Source of the DNA: Flavobacteriaceae bacterium
GTDB taxonomy: Bacteria > Bacteroidota > Bacteroidia > Flavobacteriales > Flavobacteriaceae
DNA length: 5,581 bases
NCBI GenBank assembly: GCA_947443815.1
Contig: CANEXR010000200.1
Span: forward strand, 1 to 5,581
Reading direction: 5' to 3'
Below the pieces are notes generated by a model that saw nothing but the letters and a program-made list of their open reading frames with translations, ran no database searches and was not told where the DNA came from. Positions 1 through 5,581 of this stretch are shown piece by piece (the first letter of the stretch is position 1; each line of letters begins with the position of its first letter). Both the position numbers and the translations under genes were made by a program.

Positions 1-381
1 AAATCTAGACCTACTGGTAGAACGCCATTGGATGTTTCCAAAAAATGCAGAGGATTTTTTTTTAAGTCCCAAATCATTTTCAAAATCGATAACAGTACCA
101 ATTGTTCCACTATTATTACCCACACTAATATTGGTATTATTAACAACAAAATAATAACCCGCAGCAATTTTAAAGCGCTCTACAAACCATGGTGCATCTC
201 TTTTGACTTTTCCATCCTTTATAGCTGACGGTTCTGAAAATCTAGAAAAATCATCCTTGTCTATCCTCCCATTTTCAGTGCTAACTACATTCGGGTTATT
301 GGAAGCTGATGTAGCATCTTGTCCATAGGAAATAGTCCTAATGAGTATCAATGCTATTAAAAGAAGTGTATTTATTTTCAT
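1..381 (-). CDS. Putative outer-membrane beta-barrel protein, N-terminal part (runs off left edge)
   Basis: The frame opens with ATG at 381 and stays open for 127 codons to the window edge, so the C-terminus is missing. Residues 1-20 look like a Sec signal peptide (MKIN, then a Leu/Ile-rich core) with likely cleavage in SYG|QDA, the G-Q junction common in Bacteroidota; an Arg at position 15 inside the core is slightly odd. Residues 21-65 are a polar linker rich in Asn, Ser and Asp. From about residue 70 (ERFKIAAGYYF) the pattern alternates as in beta strands, and GTIGTVIDFENDLGL (92-106) followed by FFGNIQWR (113-120) matches a motif I know from a family of outer-membrane beta-barrel proteins (GTxIDFExDLGL, then a strand with WR). 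I infer an outer-membrane barrel of unknown function. It is separated from the upstream genes by 108 nt with its own possible promoter, so it is probably a separate unit. The family call rests mainly on that motif. Confidence 0.78.
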   Translation of the reverse strand, partial: MKINTLLLIALILIRTISYGQDATSASNNPNVVSTENGRIDKDDFSRFSEPSAIKDGKVKRDAPWFVERFKIAAGYYFVVNNTNISVGNNSGTIGTVIDFENDLGLKKKSSAFFGNIQWRSTSRSRF

Positions 382-404
382 GATTTAAAATTTTAATGAT
401 ATAT

Positions 405-436
405 CAAAAATCGTTTCAATTACTTTAAATTATCAA
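405..436 (-). promoter_or_regulatory. Possible Bacteroidota-type promoter for the outer-membrane protein gene
   Basis: On the minus strand, TTG (434-436) is followed by 21 nt and then GATTTTTG (405-412). This is one mismatch from the Flavobacterium/Bacteroides -7 element TAnnTTTG, and the spacing falls in the range reported for TTG-N17-23-TAnnTTTG. Transcription would start near 398 and give a short AT-rich leader before the ATG at 381. In such AT-rich DNA a partial match can arise by chance. Confidence 0.4.
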
Positions 437-470
437 TACTTTATAAAAAAATAATTTTAAATTTTAAATG

Positions 471-490
471 ACTCCATTAAAAAATGGAAT
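471..490 (-). terminator. Weak candidate terminator after the AI-2E gene
   Basis: On the minus strand ATTCCATT and AATGGAGT form an 8-pair stem with one T-G wobble around a TTTT loop. The stem starts at the last base of the AI-2E stop codon. The DNA after it is nearly all A/T, but the clear T-run (on the minus strand TTATTTTTTTA) comes about 15-20 nt later rather than directly after the stem. The stem has only two G-C pairs. It is the only hairpin seen between the genes and sits where the multigene transcript would be expected to end. Confidence 0.35.
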
Positions 491-1557
491 TATACGGCTA
501 CGTCAGATGGTTTGTCATCCATCCAAGCAACAAACAATTTATATCCTATCGAAAATAAGATTGGTCCCACAAATAAACCTATAAAGCCAGACATCATAAA
601 TCCTCCAAGAACTCCGAGAAAAATGACAAGTATTGGAACCATAGCTCCTTTGCCTAATAAAAGAGGCTTTAAAATATTGTCAGAAAGTCCACTCAAAACA
701 AAAAACACCGTCCAAAAAATAGCATAAGTGGTATCTCCTGTAGAAAAAAGATAAATAAATACACCAATATTAACCAAGACAGGACCTATTTGCACAATTG
801 AAAAAATAAGACACAAAAGCGTCAAAATTCCAGCAAAAGGGATTCCCGCTAAATAAAGACCAATGGCCTGAAAAAGGGTTTGAATAATTGCTACTCCCAA
901 AATTCCTTTTACAACTTGATGTATTGTTGAAACTGTAATATTCAAAATTTCTTCTCCTTTATTACCTGATACTCTTCTAATAAAATTGGCAGCTAATTCT
1001 TTGGCACTATTTGAAATTAATAAAACACCCGCAATAATCACCGATAGAATAACTTGTAAGAATGTCAAACCTGAAGTAATAATTCCATCCAAAAGACTTT
1101 TAGATACCTCGGTAATTTGGGCTTGATATTTAAGCAATCCTTGTTCTAAATCTTGTGAAAAAGTATGCAAAAACTCAAACAACGGTTTTCCTATTAAGGG
1201 CCAATCTTTAATTTTTTGAGCCGGGGCATCTACTTTCAAAGTACCATCTTCAATACTATCCTTTATAGCTAAAATACTTGTTGTTACTGAATTAAAAAAA
1301 TAAACAGTAGGTATGATTATGAAGGCCAACAATGTTATTGTTATCAAAATAGAAGCTAAGGTTTTACGCCCTTTTAATATTTTTTGAAGGAAATCAAAAA
1401 CGGGATATAAAATAACTGCTAGTATTGCTGCCCAAAGAATTGGCATCATAAATGGAGACAATAACTTGAAACAAAATCCTAAAATCAGGAAGACAAGTCC
1501 TAATTGCAGAATAGTTTCAAAAAGCTGCTTATTATTGTTTTCAATAGAGTTTTTCAT
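490..1557 (-). CDS. AI-2E family (PerM/UPF0118) inner-membrane transporter
   Basis: A complete 355-residue protein, the usual length for this family, from ATG at 1557 to TAA. Hydrophobic segments lie near residues 13-30, 33-52, 66-90, 161-183, 216-270 (two), 277-295 and 305-343 (two), about eight in all. A soluble, helix-rich stretch at about 95-155 sits between the third and fourth, as in the family. Family landmarks are VVKGILGVAIIQ (215-226), the IVQIGPVLVNIG segment (254-265), the DNILKPLLLGKG block (293-304), and the Gly-rich end LGVLGGFMMSGFIGLFVGP (314-332). The family is named after E. coli TqsA, which affects autoinducer-2 export, but other members have been linked to sodium/proton exchange or have no known role, so the substrate is open. 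The gene starts 30 nt after the channel gene with no promoter visible between them, which suggests co-transcription as the last gene of the run. The leader is A-rich and has no Shine-Dalgarno motif. Confidence 0.93.
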   Translation of the reverse strand: MKNSIENNNKQLFETILQLGLVFLILGFCFKLLSPFMMPILWAAILAVILYPVFDFLQKILKGRKTLASILITITLLAFIIIPTVYFFNSVTTSILAIKDSIEDGTLKVDAPAQKIKDWPLIGKPLFEFLHTFSQDLEQGLLKYQAQITEVSKSLLDGIITSGLTFLQVILSVIIAGVLLISNSAKELAANFIRRVSGNKGEEILNITVSTIHQVVKGILGVAIIQTLFQAIGLYLAGIPFAGILTLLCLIFSIVQIGPVLVNIGVFIYLFSTGDTTYAIFWTVFFVLSGLSDNILKPLLLGKGAMVPILVIFLGVLGGFMMSGFIGLFVGPILFSIGYKLFVAWMDDKPSDVAV

Positions 1558-1587
1558 TTTAAATTAGTTAGATTAGTTGATAAAAAA

Positions 1588-2283
1588 TTATTTTATTTTT
1601 GGGAAATCTGTATTTATATCCGAAACAAGGCGCCCAATAAGAATTACAGGATATAATACTCCGATAATAGCTTCCAATTGTACCAAAGAACGGGCTATGG
1701 GATGTAGCGGAACAATTTCTCCAAAACCTGTAGTTGTAATTGTTATATAGCTAAAATACATAAAATTAGCATACCAACTATTCGATTCAAAAGAGGGTAA
1801 AGTAAGCTGAAATGCTCCTTGCAAATGTTCATATATAAATAAATAAACAACAGCCCAAAGATTTGCTAATAGCATATATACAATTATGGAACCTACAATT
1901 CGATATCTAGACATCCGTCCAGGTTCAAAAACTTTAATCAATACCAATACAATTAGCAATAAGAACGTAGCAATGGTTAGTGAAATTTCTGTAAATAAAA
2001 CAAAAGGAGTTGAATAAAAAACACTTATCCATCCAAAAATAATAAACAAAGTTGGCACAATCGAAATTAAAATAGCCTGACGATAAGTTGTTGCCAATGA
2101 AAAAATACCCGCCATTAAAAAAAGCATCCAAAACACATTCAGCATAACCATAAAAAAAGAAAAGCTGCCAAATAAAGGAATCAAAACAAAGTGCATGATT
2201 ATCAATAATAAGAACATCCCACTAAGACCACTTTCTTTTCTCCAGAACCGATTTAAAAAAAAATATTTTTTTTGTGTTACCAT
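1588..2283 (-). CDS. Potassium-channel-like six-TM membrane protein with GFG selectivity filter
   Basis: A complete 231-residue protein. Hydrophobic segments lie near 21-39, 41-63, 70-89, 98-118 and 128-151, followed by a pore loop (about 170-190) and a last helix (197-217). The pore loop reads FSYITITTTGFGEIVPL: a pore helix and a TTTGFGEI filter, close to the canonical TTVGYGD of K+ channels with Phe for Tyr and Glu for Asp. The last two helices with the loop form the conserved Ion_trans_2 (PF07885) pore unit; the four N-terminal helices have no regular Arg/Lys repeat, so a voltage sensor is not evident. Only about 14 residues follow the final helix, so there is no RCK/TrkA_N or cyclic-nucleotide domain. 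I infer a tetrameric inner-membrane cation channel, probably K+-selective; gating is unknown. It starts 40 nt after the efflux pump gene and ends 30 nt before the AI-2E gene, all in one direction. Confidence 0.85.
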   Translation of the reverse strand: MVTQKKYFFLNRFWRKESGLSGMFLLLIIMHFVLIPLFGSFSFFMVMLNVFWMLFLMAGIFSLATTYRQAILISIVPTLFIIFGWISVFYSTPFVLFTEISLTIATFLLLIVLVLIKVFEPGRMSRYRIVGSIIVYMLLANLWAVVYLFIYEHLQGAFQLTLPSFESNSWYANFMYFSYITITTTGFGEIVPLHPIARSLVQLEAIIGVLYPVILIGRLVSDINTDFPKIK

Positions 2284-2323
2284 AGTTTTTATTCTGAATT
2301 AAATTTGTCTTTATATCCTAAAA

Positions 2324-3892
2324 TCAAAACGGTATAGGTTCTAATGCAACGCTTCCTATTGGTCTTCTTCCAATTCTAAATAGTAAAATAATAAAAATAG
2401 GCAAAAAGCATATAGCACTCATTACCAAATAAATATCTTTATATGCTAACAAAATAGAAGCTTGTGCAGTTTGATTAAAAAGATTTTTTTCGGCCATTTT
2501 CTGTGCTTCAGATTCTGATAAACCTTTATAAAGATAATTCCTTTTTGAACTTGCTAGTTTTTTTTGTGCAAGCTGATTTATTGGTGATAATTGCTGACTA
2601 ATTCCTGTTTTATGTTGAATATTGGTATTGGAAATAAAAGTTCCTAAAATTGACCCTCCCAATAAAGTTGCTATTATAACCCTACAAATTATACCGCTCA
2701 TCATTCTGGAATCCCCAAGCTTTGGTGGCACTCCTTCGGAGATATACAAAGCGGATATAGGGTATAAAAAACCAATAGCTAGTCCTTTAAAAATAAAAGG
2801 AACTAAAAAATCAGTAGGTGCAATTCCGGGATAAAAACGAAAATAAAGCATAATATGATACATTCCAAAGCAGGCAAATCCAGCAATCCAAATGGTGGCA
2901 AGATATATTCTTTTATACAAAAGATAGGATGATAAAGGAATAGCAATAAATAAACCTATCAATAATGCTAAATGTGTCCTGGCTATATATATACTATCGA
3001 ATCCAAGTACCCCCGTCATAAAACCGGTAACAATACTCCCTGTTCCATTCATTACTCCAATATAAAAAAAGAGAAAAGAACCTAAAATTACATTTTTATA
3101 TTTAAAAACATCGGGATCTATTATGGGCTCGCTTGTAAAACGAACATGAAGAAGATAAACCCCTATTAATAGCACTAAAAAAGCAAATGCCATTGCAATT
3201 TTAGCATCTGTAAACCAATTTCTGCTTTGTCCTTCCGCACATAGAAAAAGAATAACTGTATAAAACAAAATCAAAATAAACCATCCTCTCCAATCAAATT
3301 GAAATTTACTTTTCATAGGGGCTACATCAGCTTTATAAAAATACCAAGCCAAGATTATGCACACCAAAAAGTTAATATTCAGAAAGTGGATACTAAAAGT
3401 CCAGTCGTAAATACTAGTAAATTGAGTCCCAAAGTATTTATAAATTTGTTGACTACCTTGCAGTATAAATTGAATAATTCCATACATAATTGGCATGTTG
3501 AACTTTGGATTGTACTTTAATAAAATAGGAGCCATCGATGCAAATATTCCAATGATGGAAATTATTGCTAAAAGAGAACGCCAAAAAGTAAACCAAAAAA
3601 TATTCGTAGCAAACAATGAAGCAGTATTAAAAAAAATGGATAAAAAGCTAGCCGATAAAATCATGGTCCGAATCGGAATTTGTTTTCCAATTTTCAATCC
3701 CAATGGTAAAAAAGCCAACATTACAAATACTGGAATATAGCTGGAATAAGCAAAAACAGTAGTTGAAGTTCCAAAATGTCCTAGAATTTGAGAATTATCA
3801 TAAGACGTAACATTTAATGCATTGAAAAAAGGAATGGTAAGAATGTATAATCCTAAGAGTGTAAAAATACTTTCTTTTTTTCCTGCAAACAT
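2324..3892 (-). CDS. DHA2/EmrB-type MFS drug-efflux pump of a tripartite exporter
   Basis: A complete 522-residue protein with about 14 predicted membrane helices, the length and layout of the 14-TM DHA2 family (proton-driven drug exporters such as EmrB). The middle and C-terminal parts fit well: FDWRGWFILILF (199-210) with a later AEGQSRNWF (219-227), SEPIIDPDVFKYKN (254-267), YISEGVPPKLGDSRMMSG (383-400), GGSILGTFIS (412-421), and a polar loop of about 60 residues (422-482) before the last helix. The N-terminal half is divergent. The TM1 acidic motif, the loop 2-3 GxLaDrxGrr motif (here LGLKIGKQIPIRT) and the TM5 GPxxGG antiporter motif are not recognisable, although the TM4 Arg (FWRSLL, residue 105) is kept. 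The start lies 5 nt after the adaptor stop codon, so translational coupling is likely. The gene order TolC-adaptor-pump makes export of hydrophobic compounds the best inference; the substrate is unknown. Confidence 0.93.
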   Translation of the reverse strand: MFAGKKESIFTLLGLYILTIPFFNALNVTSYDNSQILGHFGTSTTVFAYSSYIPVFVMLAFLPLGLKIGKQIPIRTMILSASFLSIFFNTASLFATNIFWFTFWRSLLAIISIIGIFASMAPILLKYNPKFNMPIMYGIIQFILQGSQQIYKYFGTQFTSIYDWTFSIHFLNINFLVCIILAWYFYKADVAPMKSKFQFDWRGWFILILFYTVILFLCAEGQSRNWFTDAKIAMAFAFLVLLIGVYLLHVRFTSEPIIDPDVFKYKNVILGSFLFFYIGVMNGTGSIVTGFMTGVLGFDSIYIARTHLALLIGLFIAIPLSSYLLYKRIYLATIWIAGFACFGMYHIMLYFRFYPGIAPTDFLVPFIFKGLAIGFLYPISALYISEGVPPKLGDSRMMSGIICRVIIATLLGGSILGTFISNTNIQHKTGISQQLSPINQLAQKKLASSKRNYLYKGLSESEAQKMAEKNLFNQTAQASILLAYKDIYLVMSAICFLPIFIILLFRIGRRPIGSVALEPIPF

Positions 3893-3897
3893 TGTTC

Positions 3898-4962
3898 TTA
3901 TTTTTTTACTTCAACAGTTACATTCATTCCTGGTTTCACTAACTCTAATTCTTTTGCGGAAGCTTTAAACTCAATTTTCACAGGAATGCGTTGTGTGATT
4001 TTTACAAAATTTCCTGTTGAATTATCAGGCTGTACCATTGAAAATTTTGCTCCTGTTGCTGGCGAAAATCCGATTACTTTACCTTCAAATTCTTTATCTC
4101 CAAGTGCATCTACAGCAATAGTCACGGGTTGACCAACTTTTATTTTTCCAATTTGAGTTTCTTTAAAATTAGCAGTAACCCATATTTTTTGATTTAATAC
4201 TATAGTTGCAATTACTTGATTAGTATTAATTAATTCACCAATTGATAGATTTCGTTCCCCCATAAAACCATTAACTGGTGCTACTATTACTGTATATGAC
4301 AATTGCAATTTGGCAGCAGCTAAATCTGCCATTTTTCTTGCCACTGTCGCTTTTGCAGCTTCTATATTGGTTTGACTCTGTTTGGTAAGGGAACCACTTG
4401 CTAACAATTCATTTTTGGCTGCATTCAAATTAGCTTCGGCTGATTTCTTTCTGGATAATACTTGATCGTATTGATTTTGAGTTACTGCGGAATCTGCAAA
4501 CATCTTTCTAAATCGTTCAAAATCCTTCTTTGCTTTATCAAGATCAGCATTCTCACCAGATAATCTTGCTTGAACTGCTGCTTCTTTGGATACAGACGTA
4601 GTGATGTTTTGTTCTAAAGAATGTAAATTTCCTTTAGCAATTTCTAAATCTGCTTCTGCTTGTTGCATTTTGATAGCATATTCTTCATCATTTAAAATTA
4701 CTAATGTATCACCTTGATGTACAAATTGATTTGCTTCGAACTTAATTTCTTTAATATATCCTGATGCTCGGGCTGCAATGCTATTCATATAAGCATCAAC
4801 TTGTGCATTATTCGTAGACTCATATCGGCTAAAATCAAAAAACAAGCTTACAATCCAGATTCCTCCTGCTAACAAAAAAACAAAAGAAAGAATTGTTAAT
4901 ATAGTATTTCTCTTTTTATCTGCTTTTTGAAAGGCTTCCTTGTTGTCAATTTCTTCACTCAT
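3898..4962 (-). CDS. EmrA/HlyD-type periplasmic adaptor (membrane fusion protein)
   Basis: A complete 354-residue protein. A short cytoplasmic N-terminus is followed by one membrane anchor (about 20-41). The first lipoyl half (about 50-95) includes STNNAQVDAYMNSIAARASG and then VHQGDTLVILND. A long Ala/Lys/Glu-rich alpha-hairpin (about 95-220) comes next, then the second lipoyl half (TVIVAPVNGFMGERNLSIGE, 224-243) and beta-barrel domains to the end (PGMNVTVEVKK). The segment PDNSTGNFVKITQRIPVKI (312-330) is the mark of the EmrA branch, whose partners are 14-TM MFS pumps. It should bridge the inner-membrane pump encoded just downstream and the TolC-like channel encoded just upstream, with the hairpin meeting TolC in the periplasm. 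The gaps are 12 nt upstream and 5 nt downstream, so this is clearly one operon. The ATG at 4962 is chosen because it gives a normal cytoplasmic tail before the anchor. There is no Shine-Dalgarno motif. Confidence 0.95.
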   Translation of the reverse strand: MSEEIDNKEAFQKADKKRNTILTILSFVFLLAGGIWIVSLFFDFSRYESTNNAQVDAYMNSIAARASGYIKEIKFEANQFVHQGDTLVILNDEEYAIKMQQAEADLEIAKGNLHSLEQNITTSVSKEAAVQARLSGENADLDKAKKDFERFRKMFADSAVTQNQYDQVLSRKKSAEANLNAAKNELLASGSLTKQSQTNIEAAKATVARKMADLAAAKLQLSYTVIVAPVNGFMGERNLSIGELINTNQVIATIVLNQKIWVTANFKETQIGKIKVGQPVTIAVDALGDKEFEGKVIGFSPATGAKFSMVQPDNSTGNFVKITQRIPVKIEFKASAKELELVKPGMNVTVEVKK

Positions 4963-4974
4963 AGTTCTAGTATT

Positions 4975-5581
4975 TTAAAGTTTACCCATTGCAAATTGCA
5001 ACGAATAATATTGAATAATAGAGTCCAAATTAGCATTAATCAGTGCTATTTTAGATTCATTTAATTGCAATTCTGCATCGACCATATCACTAATTAAGGC
5101 AAAATCATTGTCATATCTACTTTTTACAATTCTGTAATTACTAAGAGACAATTCTACATCTTTTTTATAGGTTGCAATGTTTTTTTTGCTTTCATCATAC
5201 CGAACAAAAGCAGTTTTAACTTCCTGATTAATTTGGTCTTTTATGGCATTCAAAGCAACATTACTTTTATCAATTTGAAGTTTATCACCATTTACACGGT
5301 GTTTTAAATTATAAAAACTTGAAATATCCCAATTAAGTGAAACACCTGCTGCCCAATAATTAATAATGTTTATATATTCTGGCCATTGTGCTGGATATTG
5401 GGAATTTAAAATAAGATTAGCATTTATATTGGGTTTAAATCCACTCTTTGTAATGTTTAAAGTAGCTTCTGATAATTTCACTTTAATTTCAGATTGTTTG
5501 ATTTCATATCGATTCAAATAGGCATCTGATACACTTTTTTGCAAATCTGATTCTTCATTCGGAATGCTTAATTCTGATAGC
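4975..5581 (-). CDS. TolC-family outer-membrane efflux protein, C-terminal part (runs off right edge)
   Basis: The frame is open from the right edge to a TAA at 4975, giving 201 visible residues; the N-terminal half and true start lie outside the window. An internal TTG at 5544 could be mistaken for a start, but the reading frame continues upstream of it to the edge (LSELSIPNEESD). The visible part matches the second half of an outer-membrane efflux protein (PF02321). It has a helix with heptad-like spacing (YEIKQSEIKVKLSEATLNIT), the strand region SGFKPNINANLIL, then YWAAGVSLNWDISSFYNLKH where the second beta strand enters and leaves the membrane. Two long helices follow (DKLQIDKSNVALNAIKDQIN and onward), ending in YYSLQFAMGKL. 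It supplies the outer-membrane duct for the adaptor and pump encoded next, with only 12 nt to the adaptor ATG. Family assignment is firm; the specificity within the family is not. Confidence 0.92.
   Translation of the reverse strand, partial: LSELSIPNEESDLQKSVSDAYLNRYEIKQSEIKVKLSEATLNITKSGFKPNINANLILNSQYPAQWPEYINIINYWAAGVSLNWDISSFYNLKHRVNGDKLQIDKSNVALNAIKDQINQEVKTAFVRYDESKKNIATYKKDVELSLSNYRIVKSRYDNDFALISDMVDAELQLNESKIALINANLDSIIQYYSLQFAMGKL

Noticed and set aside
28..228. Plus-strand open frame of 66 codons
   Set aside because: It lies opposite the signal-peptide/barrel gene, shows no domain-like pattern, and the minus-strand frame has a clear signal peptide and family motif.
385..396. Perfect 12-bp palindrome TTAAAATTTTAA next to the left gene's start
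   Set aside because: It is made only of A and T in a very AT-rich leader, where such palindromes are expected by chance; there is no second copy to support an operator.
454..467. Tandem 7-bp repeat ATTTTAA x2
   Set aside because: Two copies of an A/T-only heptamer are not convincing as a repeat element or regulator site.
1934..2131. Minus-strand open frame of 65 codons in another frame
   Set aside because: It is inside the channel gene; its Phe/Tyr/Cys/Asn-rich product is an out-of-frame reading of membrane-helix codons.
2284..2323. Possible promoter or terminator between the pump and channel genes
   Set aside because: No TAnnTTTG element with an upstream TTG at proper spacing and no stem longer than four pairs was found; the gap is treated as intra-operonic.
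3299..3740. Two overlapping plus-strand open frames (3299-3520 and 3495-3740)
   Set aside because: Both lie wholly inside the MFS pump gene on the other strand and have low-complexity, Lys/Ile/Asn-rich products, as expected of antisense shadows in AT-rich DNA.
5542..5544. TTG as a possible start for a short 189-residue TolC-like protein
   Set aside because: The frame is open upstream to the window edge, and a TolC protein needs its N-terminal half and a signal peptide, so this is an internal Leu codon.

Overview
The window looks like a piece of a low-GC Bacteroidota chromosome, most probably Flavobacteriaceae. The basis is AT-rich DNA, short or A-rich leaders without Shine-Dalgarno motifs, a possible Bacteroidota-type promoter (TTG - 21 nt - GATTTTTG) at 405-436, and the style of the proteins. 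Every convincing gene is on the minus strand, so transcription runs from high to low coordinates. No RNA gene, IS element, CRISPR array, origin or attachment site is visible, and no gene-free stretch reaches 300 bases; the longest is 382-489 (108 nt).

Right part (5581 to 2324): a compact tripartite drug-efflux cassette of the EmrAB-TolC type. It consists of the C-terminal 201 residues of a TolC-like outer-membrane channel (5' end beyond the window), then a complete EmrA/HlyD-type periplasmic adaptor 12 nt downstream, then a complete 14-TM DHA2/EmrB-type MFS pump 5 nt after that. Together these should form an envelope-spanning exporter for hydrophobic compounds. The substrate cannot be read from the sequence. 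A regulator often lies upstream of such cassettes but would be outside this window.

Middle part (2283 to 490): two more inner-membrane protein genes follow in the same direction with gaps of 40 and 30 nt. The first is a six-TM potassium-channel-like protein with a TTTGFGEI filter and no cytoplasmic regulatory domain; the second is an AI-2E family (PerM/UPF0118) protein. The short gaps hold no convincing terminator or promoter, so all five genes may be one transcript. A weak hairpin overlapping the stop codon of the last gene (471-490) may end it.

Left part (381 to 1): after a 108-nt intergenic region with a possible promoter, a separate gene encodes the start of an exported protein. It has a signal peptide, a polar linker, and the beginning of what looks like an outer-membrane beta-barrel with the GTxIDFExDLGL motif. 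It runs off the left edge.

The genes are mostly recognisable families, and I do not see a clearly new system. The most notable points are the loss of the usual MFS signature motifs from the N-terminal half of the pump, and the linkage of a GFG-filter channel and an AI-2E protein to the efflux cassette.
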